Part shown: one piece after another, positions 26,190-32,499 of the stretch | Layout of the letters: the number at the start of each line of letters is the position of its first letter | Position numbering within the stretch: the first letter of the stretch is position 1 | NCBI GenBank assembly: GCA_030041735.1 | Contig: JASIBA010000128.1 | Location: forward strand, 1-32,499 | Origin: Thermoplasmata archaeon | GTDB taxonomy: Archaea; Thermoplasmatota; Thermoplasmata; Lutacidiplasmatales; UBA184 | Reading direction: 5' to 3' | DNA: 32,499 nt | Translations under genes and position numbers: made by a program | The notes under the pieces: generated by a model | Seen by the model: only the letters and a program-made list of their open reading frames with translations | What the model was told of the DNA's origin: nothing | Databases searched by the model: none

Positions 26190-27386
26190 CGGTCGCTTCT
26201 GCGGGGCCGGCACGAACGGGAGCGGGACCACCCGGCCGGGGACCTCGCGGCCCCGGATCTCCAGCGTCACCGCGGTGCCGGGCCGGGCGAGCTCCCGGGG
26301 GAGGTAGGCGAGCCCGATGCCGTGCCCGAGCATCGGGGAGAGCCCGCCGCTCGTCAGCTCGGTGACGGCGCGCCCGTCCGCCCGGACCGGCGTGCCGTGG
26401 CGGGGGATCGCCCCCGGCGCGTCGACCTCGATCCCGGCGAGGCGCGCCGCCGGTCCCTCCGCCTTCTCCTTGTCCAGCGCGGGCCGCCCGACGAACTCGT
26501 GGTCGAACTCGACGAACCGGTCCTGCCCGGCCTCGAGCGGCGTGCGGTCGCGGTGGAACTCCTGGCCGCTCAGGAGATACCCCTTCTCCAGCCGCAGGAC
26601 GTCCCGGGCGCCGAGACCGCACGGCACGGCCCCGGCGCCGACGACCGCCTCGGCCCAGCGGTCGGCGTCCTCGGCCCGGAGCAGGACCTCGTAGCCGAGC
26701 TCCCCGGTGTAGCCGGTCCGGCTGACGAGCACCTCGCCGGCGAGGTCGCCGGGGATCGCGAGCCCGATCCGTCCCACGGCCGGGCCGCCGCCCGGTCGGA
26801 GCGGGAACGCACGGGCGTGGTAGAACGGGAGGGCGCCCAAGTCCCAGCCGAACTGCCGCTCGAGCAGCGCGCGGGACTCCGGCCCCTGCACGGCGAGGAG
26901 GGCGAGGCGGGGGTTCCAGCGCTGGATCGTCGTGTCGGGTGCTCGGTGGTACCGGAGGATCCGTTCGACCTCGTCGGCCCGCCCGGCGTTCGGGATCGCG
27001 AGGAAGCGCCGGGCGAGCTCCTCGCCCGAGTCGAGGCGCGTGATCAACAGGTCGTCGACGATCCGCCCGCTCGCCTCGAGGAAGAACGTGTAGCGGACCT
27101 GGCCGGGCACCTCGCGCTCGACGTTCGCGGTCGTGCGCCGGGACAGGAGGGCGGCGGCGTGGCCTCCGTCGACCGTCAGCAGGCCCATGTGGCTCACGTC
27201 GAACAGCCCGGCCGACGAGCGGACCGCACGGTGCTCGGCGAGGATGCTGGAGTAGTACAGCGGCATCTCCCAGCCCGAGAACGGGACCAAGTGCGCCCCG
27301 TGCCGCACGTGGAACGCGGAGAGCGCGGTGCGGCGGAGTGCGGGCTCGGCCGCGCCCGCGGGGGCGGGGGCCGCCGGGGTCGTCAC
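26187..27386 (-). CDS. gcvT: Glycine cleavage T-protein (aminomethyltransferase) family (GTG start)
   Basis: LRRTALSAFHVRHGAHLVPFSGWEMPLYYSSILAEHRAVRSSAGLFDVSHMG, SRTGYTGELGYEVL, CGLGARDVLRLEKGYLLSGQEF, LTSGGLSPMLGHGIGLAYLP; GTGA overlap with purP. Confidence 0.93.
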   Translation of the reverse strand: MTTPAAPAPAGAAEPALRRTALSAFHVRHGAHLVPFSGWEMPLYYSSILAEHRAVRSSAGLFDVSHMGLLTVDGGHAAALLSRRTTANVEREVPGQVRYTFFLEASGRIVDDLLITRLDSGEELARRFLAIPNAGRADEVERILRYHRAPDTTIQRWNPRLALLAVQGPESRALLERQFGWDLGALPFYHARAFPLRPGGGPAVGRIGLAIPGDLAGEVLVSRTGYTGELGYEVLLRAEDADRWAEAVVGAGAVPCGLGARDVLRLEKGYLLSGQEFHRDRTPLEAGQDRFVEFDHEFVGRPALDKEKAEGPAARLAGIEVDAPGAIPRHGTPVRADGRAVTELTSGGLSPMLGHGIGLAYLPRELARPGTAVTLEIRGREVPGRVVPLPFVPAPQKRP

Positions 27387-28552
27387 GTCACGATCTCCCG
27401 CAGCCGCCCGTCGGCCGCGGCCCGCCGGATCTCGAGCGCGACGCGGCGACCCGAGCTCATCGGGCCCCGGTAGAGCGCGTTCCCGTACGGGTGGCCGAGC
27501 CCCAGGTGGATGTTGGTCCCGCCGCCGATGCGCGGCGCGACGTCGAACACCGCGGGGTGGCCGTCCTGGTCGATGCAGGTCTGCAGGCAGAACGGGCCGA
27601 GGATCCCCGGCGGGTAGCGCTCGCGGGTCGCGTCGACGAACCGCTCGCCGATGCGGAACACCTCCTCCAGCAGTGACTCGCGGAGCGTGAGGGCGCGATG
27701 CCCGACCTCCGTGTACTCCGGCAGCCGGTCGGACTCGGAGAGCGCGAGCTGCTGCGCCGCGGGCAACCGCAGCAGCCCGTCGAGATTGCTCTGGACGCGC
27801 TCGTCGACCCCGAGCAGCTCGAGTCCGTCCGCGCGGGGCACGAGCGGGGAGAAGAAGAAGTCGAAGTTGAACACGGGGCCCAGGACGAACTCCTCGATCC
27901 GCGCATGGGCGAGGTCGTCCTCGGTGATCGTGCCGCGCTCGAGCAGCGCGCGGCGCTTCTCCCGGAACTCCGCCGGGCTCGCCGCCGTGAAGAACCCCCG
28001 TTCGAGACGACGGGTGGCGTGCGGGAGCTTCACGATCACGGGGCGGTCGATCGCGTCGGGTCCGGGCAGCGCGCGGGGCGCGGGGATCCCGGCCGCCGCG
28101 AGGAGCGTGTAGTAGTTCTCCTTCTCCGTGCGCTCCTCGATGCGGAGGAGCCGGCGCGCGCCGACGATCGGCACGCGGAAGTCGTCCTCGATCGTCGGGA
28201 TCGGCACGTACGAGCTGAAGGAACGGTTCGGCACGAAGAGCACGTGGCGCTCGCGCAGGCGGGCCTGGGCCTCGGGCGCGGTGAGGTCCGCGAACCGCGC
28301 GTACTCCCAGACCTCGTCGACGCATCCGCGCACCCGGTGCCCCGCCGCGTCCCGGATCGTGCGGAAGTAGCGGGAGTACGTCGCGTCGCGGCCGCGCTGC
28401 ACGAGCACCAGGCTCGCGAGGCCCTCGGTGACCGCGCCGTCGGCGACGTCGATCGCCGAGTGGGACCCGACCACGCCGACCGTCGGCGGGTCGCGGTACT
28501 CCGCGACGAGCCGGTGGACCTCGGCGAGGTCGAGCGGCATGGTCGGGGGCAC
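27383..28552 (-). CDS. purP: Formate-dependent FAICAR synthetase family (PurP)
   Basis: 389 aa; VGVVGSHSAIDVADGAVTEGL, FVPNRSFSSYVPIPTIEDDFRVPIVGARRLLRIEERTEKENYYTLLAAAGIPAPR, FDVAPRIGGGTNIHLGLGHPYGNALY. Confidence 0.93.
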   Translation of the reverse strand: MPPTMPLDLAEVHRLVAEYRDPPTVGVVGSHSAIDVADGAVTEGLASLVLVQRGRDATYSRYFRTIRDAAGHRVRGCVDEVWEYARFADLTAPEAQARLRERHVLFVPNRSFSSYVPIPTIEDDFRVPIVGARRLLRIEERTEKENYYTLLAAAGIPAPRALPGPDAIDRPVIVKLPHATRRLERGFFTAASPAEFREKRRALLERGTITEDDLAHARIEEFVLGPVFNFDFFFSPLVPRADGLELLGVDERVQSNLDGLLRLPAAQQLALSESDRLPEYTEVGHRALTLRESLLEEVFRIGERFVDATRERYPPGILGPFCLQTCIDQDGHPAVFDVAPRIGGGTNIHLGLGHPYGNALYRGPMSSGRRVALEIRRAAADGRLREIVT

Positions 28553-28554
28553 CC

Positions 28555-30756
28555 TCAGAGGAGTTTAAGGGCGCGCGCCACGCGCTCGGGGGTGAGCGGC
28601 AGCTCGGTGACGTGCGCGCCGCTCGCCTCGCGCACGGCCGCGGCGACGGTCGCGGGCACCGGGATGATCGGCGGCTCGCCGAGCCCCTTCGCGCCGAACG
28701 GACCGGCCCCGGGGAACCCCTCGACGAAGGTCACCTCGGGGATCGGGACCTCCCCGAGCGTCGGGATCCGGTAGTCGAGCAGGTGGGGGTTCGTCAGCCG
28801 CCCGTCCTCGGACCAGATCGCCTCCTCCGTGAGCGCGATGCCGAGGCCCATCGCGATGCCGCCCTCGATCTGCGCCCGCGCGGTCGCCGGATCGATCACC
28901 GTGCCGGCGTCGTGGAACGCCGCGTACCGTCGCACGCGCACCGCCCCGGTCTCGGGGTCGACGGCGACCCACGCGACGTGCGCGGCGCCGGTGAAGTCGG
29001 TGTACGGATAGAACGTCCCGTCGACCACCCGGGCCTCGTCGATCGAGCCTCCGCGGCCGTAGTGCCGGCCGGCGGCCACGATCCCGCGCTCGACCTCGTC
29101 GGGACGAAGGAGCTCGCGCACCGGCGAGCTCCGCCCCGCGCGCGCGACGACGAGCTCGCCGTCGCGGACCACCAGGGTCACCGGCCCCTCGCCCGCGATG
29201 CGTTTCGCGAGCGTGGCCTGCAGCGACTCGGCCGCCTCGAGGATCGCGCGTCCGAGCGCTCCCGTGGTCCGGCTGCCGTACACGCCCGAGTCGAACGGCG
29301 CGCGCGCAGTGTCCGCGTACGCGATCCGGATCCGGTCGGCCGGAAGACCGAGGGCGCGCTCCGCGACCGCCGCGAGGCCCCGCAGCACGCTGCCGCTGCC
29401 GATCTCGCGCTCGCCCTGCTCGACCGTGACGGCCTCGGGCGTCAGCAGAAGCCGGACCTCGCCGCCCGCGCCGGTGCTCGTCGACCAGAAGCCCAGGCCG
29501 ATCCCGACGCCCTCGCCGGGCGCCGCCTCGGCCCGCCAGCGTCGGGCGACCGCCCGCGCGTGCTCGAGAGCGGCCGGCAGTCCGAACGCGAGCACGCGCT
29601 GTCCGAGCGGGGTCGCGTCGTCCTCCTTCCAGAGGTGGCGGGCCTTGAACTCGACCGGATCGAGGCCCGCGACGCGCGCGACCTCGTTTAGGTGGGACTC
29701 GACCGCGAACACGCACTGCGGCGCGAACGGCGCGCGGTGGGGTCCGAACGGCGGCTTGTTCGTCCGGATCCCGTACCCCTCGACTTCGAACGCCGGGGTG
29801 CGGTAGGGGCCCAGGAGGAAGCCGATGGAGTAGCCGGTGGCGAAGTCGCGACCGGGGAGCGACGAGCCGACATCGAGGAGCAGGCGCACGCGGCGGGCCA
29901 CGATCGCCCCGTCGGTGACGCCGGTCGTGAGCCGGATCACCGAGGGGAGGGTCGTGCGCCCGAGCTCGAACTCCGACCGGTAATCGAGCGCGAGACGGAC
30001 CGGACGCCCCGCCGCGCGCGCGAGGAGGAGCGCGAACGGCTCGAGCAGCGACGAGCCCTTGCCGCCGAAACCGCCGCCGACCCACGTCCCCTCGACGACG
30101 ATCGACGCTTCGGGGATCCCGAGGAGGGAGGAGACGTCCTCGCGGACCCCGAACGGGCTCTGGGTCGAGGTCGCCACGTGCCAGATCCCGTCTCCGACCG
30201 TCGCGAGGCAGGCGTGCGGCTCCAGCGCCACCTGGTGGACGCTCGGGGTCCGGTAGGTTTCCTCGACCACGTGCTCGGCCCGCCGCAGCTCGGCCGCGAC
30301 GTCGCCGTGGCGCGCCCGCACGTGGGCGATGACGTGCGGCGAGCCGGCCGCCCCGGACCCCGGCCACTCGGGGAAGATCGTCTCGAGGTCGACCACCGCC
30401 GGCGCCCCCTCGACCTCCACGCGGACCGCCGCCGCGGCCCGGCGCGCCGCCGCGAGGGTGGGTGCGGCCACGGCCGCCACCGGCTGGTTCCGGTACGCGA
30501 TCTCGCGGACCGCGAAGAGCGGCCGGTCCGCGTCGCGGCCCCCGCCCGGGATCAGCGCGTCGAGCTCCGCGGAACCGACCGCCACGACGCCCGGGAGGGC
30601 CCGCGCCGGCGCGAGATCCACGGCCCGCAGCCGCCCGTGCGCGACCGGCGCTCCGACGAGAGCGCCCCAGAGCATTCCGGGGGCGGCGAGATCGGTGCCG
30701 TACTGCGCGGCGCCCGCGAGCTTCGCCGCCGCGTCGGGACGGAACGAGACGCTCAC
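28555..30756 (-). CDS. Xanthine dehydrogenase-family molybdopterin-binding (large) subunit (GTG start)
   Basis: STQSPFGVREDVSSLLGIPEASIVVEGTWVGGGFGGKGSSLLEPFALLLARAAGRPVRLALDYRSEF; C-terminal GPFGAKGLGEPPIIPVPATVAAAV; GTGA overlap with the Fe-S subunit. Confidence 0.92.
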   Translation of the reverse strand: MSVSFRPDAAAKLAGAAQYGTDLAAPGMLWGALVGAPVAHGRLRAVDLAPARALPGVVAVGSAELDALIPGGGRDADRPLFAVREIAYRNQPVAAVAAPTLAAARRAAAAVRVEVEGAPAVVDLETIFPEWPGSGAAGSPHVIAHVRARHGDVAAELRRAEHVVEETYRTPSVHQVALEPHACLATVGDGIWHVATSTQSPFGVREDVSSLLGIPEASIVVEGTWVGGGFGGKGSSLLEPFALLLARAAGRPVRLALDYRSEFELGRTTLPSVIRLTTGVTDGAIVARRVRLLLDVGSSLPGRDFATGYSIGFLLGPYRTPAFEVEGYGIRTNKPPFGPHRAPFAPQCVFAVESHLNEVARVAGLDPVEFKARHLWKEDDATPLGQRVLAFGLPAALEHARAVARRWRAEAAPGEGVGIGLGFWSTSTGAGGEVRLLLTPEAVTVEQGEREIGSGSVLRGLAAVAERALGLPADRIRIAYADTARAPFDSGVYGSRTTGALGRAILEAAESLQATLAKRIAGEGPVTLVVRDGELVVARAGRSSPVRELLRPDEVERGIVAAGRHYGRGGSIDEARVVDGTFYPYTDFTGAAHVAWVAVDPETGAVRVRRYAAFHDAGTVIDPATARAQIEGGIAMGLGIALTEEAIWSEDGRLTNPHLLDYRIPTLGEVPIPEVTFVEGFPGAGPFGAKGLGEPPIIPVPATVAAAVREASGAHVTELPLTPERVARALKLL

Positions 30757-31229
30757 GGAGCCTCCGCCCGGAGGGCCGCGACCGCGCGGGCGATCGCGGC
30801 GTACCCGGTGCATCGGCAGAGGTTGCCCTGGAGCGCGTCGAGGAGCTCGTCGGCGGGCGCGTCGCGGCCCCGCTCCTTCAGCATCCCCGTCAGCGCGAGG
30901 ACGAAACCGGGCGTGCAGTAGCCGCACTGCAGCGCGCTCGCGCGCGCGAACGCTGCGCGCGCGCGTTCCAGATCCGGGTCCACGCCGGCCGCCTCGATCG
31001 TGAGGACCTCGGTCCCGGGGATCTCGTGCGTGAGAGTCAGGCACGCGAGCGTGCTCCGCCCATCGACGAGCACGGTGCAGGCGCCGCAATCGCCGGTGCG
31101 GCAGCCCTCCTTGGTCCCGAGCAGCCCGAGGCGCCAGCGCAGCGTGTCGAGCAACCGCTCGTCGTCCGGGACCGGCGTCAGCGCGACGGTCGCCCCGTTG
31201 ACCCGCAGGGTCGCGGGCGCCGCGGTCAC
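30753..31229 (-). CDS. 2Fe-2S subunit of molybdenum hydroxylase (GTG start)
   Basis: VNGATVALTPVPDDERLLDTLRWRLGLLGTKEGCRTGDCGACTVLVDGRSTLACL, QCGYCTPGFVLALTGML, QGNLCRCTGYAAI. Confidence 0.95.
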   Translation of the reverse strand: MTAAPATLRVNGATVALTPVPDDERLLDTLRWRLGLLGTKEGCRTGDCGACTVLVDGRSTLACLTLTHEIPGTEVLTIEAAGVDPDLERARAAFARASALQCGYCTPGFVLALTGMLKERGRDAPADELLDALQGNLCRCTGYAAIARAVAALRAEAP

Positions 31230-32068
31230 GCGGGCCCTCCGCCGCCGAGCCCGTCCGCCACGGCGCGCCGGAGCAGCGTGCCGACCAGGCGGCGCCGGTA
31301 CTCCTCCGACGCCCGTCGGTCGGCGACGAGCGCCACGTCGCGCGACGCCCGGTCCGCGGCCGCCCGGAGCGCGGCGTCGGTCGGGCGACCCCGGCCGAGC
31401 GCCTCGGCGACGTCGGGGAGGAGGGTCGCGCGGGGCGGGATCCCACCGACCGCGACCCGCCAACCCCCGTCGGCCGCGACGCGGGCGACCGCGACGGCGA
31501 GCTGCGAGATGTCGTTCGCGGGCCGGACCCGCTGCCAGCGGTACGCCGAGGCGCGGGCCGCCGGGATCCGCACGGACCGGATGAGCTCGGCCGGACCGAG
31601 GGCCGTGCGTCGGGACGCGAGGACGAACCGGTCGACCGGGAGGGTCCGGGTTCCGGCGGGGCCCACGAGCTCGATCTCGGCGTCGAGCGTCAGCAGGACC
31701 GGAATGAGATCGGAGGCGGGGGCGGCCCGCCCGAGGTTGCCCCCGATCGTCGCCCGGTGCCGGAGTGCGACGGATCCGACCGCGCGGACGGCCTGCCAGA
31801 GGCCGGGCAGTCGGCGGCGCACGTCCGGGTCGTCCTCCAGTTCGCGGAGGGGGAGCGTGCTCCCGATGGCGAGGGCCTCTCCGGTCCAGTCCAGCGTGCG
31901 CCAGGGGAGCCGACGGAGGGAGACCAGGCGCTCCGCGCGGGTCCGGCCCTCGTCGAGGTCGAGGAGGAGGTCGGTCCCACCGGCCAGGATCCCCGCCGCG
32001 GCGTCCGACCGGAGCGCGGCGACCGCTTCGTCGACCGAGGCGGGCGCGACCAGCGAGAACGGCGTCAC
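31226..32068 (-). CDS. FAD-binding (medium) subunit of molybdenum hydroxylase (GTG start)
   Basis: 280 aa; SVDEAVAALRSDAAAGILAGGTDLLLDL, VGSVALRHRATIGGNLGRAAPASDLIPVLLTLDAEIEL; GTGA overlap with the 2Fe-2S gene. Confidence 0.93.
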   Translation of the reverse strand: MTPFSLVAPASVDEAVAALRSDAAAGILAGGTDLLLDLDEGRTRAERLVSLRRLPWRTLDWTGEALAIGSTLPLRELEDDPDVRRRLPGLWQAVRAVGSVALRHRATIGGNLGRAAPASDLIPVLLTLDAEIELVGPAGTRTLPVDRFVLASRRTALGPAELIRSVRIPAARASAYRWQRVRPANDISQLAVAVARVAADGGWRVAVGGIPPRATLLPDVAEALGRGRPTDAALRAAADRASRDVALVADRRASEEYRRRLVGTLLRRAVADGLGGGGPA

Positions 32069-32089
32069 GGGACGCCAGCCCCGCGTTCG

Positions 32090-32140
32090 CCCTTATCCGT
32101 TCGCTCGGTCCGCGACGGGACCGACCCTGCCGGTTTATCT
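32090..32140. promoter_or_regulatory. Divergent promoter region between the molybdenum hydroxylase operon and the wHTH gene
   Basis: Minus strand GGATAAGGG at about 32091-32099 (about 25-30 nt before the GTG at 32068); plus strand GGTTTATCTC at about 32132-32141 (about 28-37 nt before the ATG at 32169). Confidence 0.5.
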
Positions 32141-32168
32141 CTTGGGACGGTTTTGGCAGCGCGCCGGC

Positions 32169-32499
32169 ATGCCGTTCGAACTTTCGTTGCGTTACAGCAC
32201 GCCGCTGACGCCGCTCACGGACGTCGACGAGGTCCTCCGCGAGTTCCTGCGCCTGGTCGGCTACCTGCCCGAGGGGGAGGACGGGCGCGGGTCCGAGGGC
32301 CCGATCGCCTCGAGCCTCGCCTACCGCCTCGTCCGCGACTGCCTGCTCAAGAACCCGACCCGCGCCTGGTACGTGGACGAGCTCACGGCGCTCCTCAAGA
32401 CCTCGAAGCCGACCGTCTACCGCCACATCAACAAACTGAAGTCGCTCGACCTGCTCGAGGAGGTCGGAGGGATTGCCGACGGCAAGGGCCGCAAGGGCT
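32169..32499 (+). CDS. Winged-helix transcriptional regulator, 3' truncated by window edge
   Basis: Open to window end: MPFELSLRYSTPLTPLTDVDEVLREFLRLVGYLPEGEDGRGSEGPIASSLAYRLVRDCLLKNPTRAWYVDELTALLKTSKPTVYRHINKLKSLDLLEEVGGIADGKGRKG; HTH segment VDELTALLKTSKPTVYRHINKLKSLDLLEE. Absent from the ORF track because no stop is present. Confidence 0.82.
   Translation, partial: MPFELSLRYSTPLTPLTDVDEVLREFLRLVGYLPEGEDGRGSEGPIASSLAYRLVRDCLLKNPTRAWYVDELTALLKTSKPTVYRHINKLKSLDLLEEVGGIADGKGRKG

Noticed and set aside
22941-27473. 1510-aa plus-strand ORF in the track
   Set aside because: Antisense to nadC, STAND ATPase and gcvT, all with clear homology; low-complexity Arg/Glu/Leu/Val composition is typical of GC-rich antisense frames.
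1-32499. CRISPR arrays, tRNA/rRNA genes, IS elements, prophage genes
   Set aside because: No regularly spaced direct repeats, cloverleaf-like sequence, transposase or phage structural ORFs seen; intergenic gaps are mostly short and contain promoter or terminator-like sequence.

Overview
High-GC window, most likely from an archaeon. The evidence is an A-type ATPase operon, a formate-dependent PurP, a DUF929 protein, leaderless-looking TATA promoters and a poly-T terminator; this looks like a GC-rich Thermoplasmatota-type lineage, but the assignment is inference. From left to right it contains: (1) an A-type ATP synthase locus split into two convergent blocks, A-B-D-[43-aa membrane peptide]-H-I on + and K-E-C on -; (2) a VKOR plus DUF929 thioredoxin-fold pair; (3) RNase Z translationally coupled to an orphan imidazolonepropionase; (4) a 71-aa duplicated-motif protein with a strong hairpin/T-tract terminator, then a zinc-ribbon miniprotein; (5) a structured, apparently non-coding leader and a B12-dependent class II ribonucleotide reductase; (6) an MFS transporter with a MarR regulator and a paired palindromic operator; (7) a TIGR02757/DUF2400 protein coupled to an unknown protein, and a DsbA-like protein; (8) an X-family DNA polymerase whose PHP domain looks catalytically degenerate; (9) a zinc-finger protein and a small membrane protein; (10) a STAND-like AAA/TPR ATPase in a putative operon with nadC-nadA; (11) a molybdenum hydroxylase operon (FAD, 2Fe-2S and Mo subunits) continuing into purP and gcvT; (12) a truncated winged-helix regulator. 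I saw no CRISPR array, IS element, rRNA or tRNA. No unambiguous new system is evident. The best leads are the unannotated ATPase-operon micropeptide, the degenerate-PHP PolX, the STAND-NAD biosynthesis operon, the Mo-hydroxylase-PurP-GcvT operon and the nrdJ leader.
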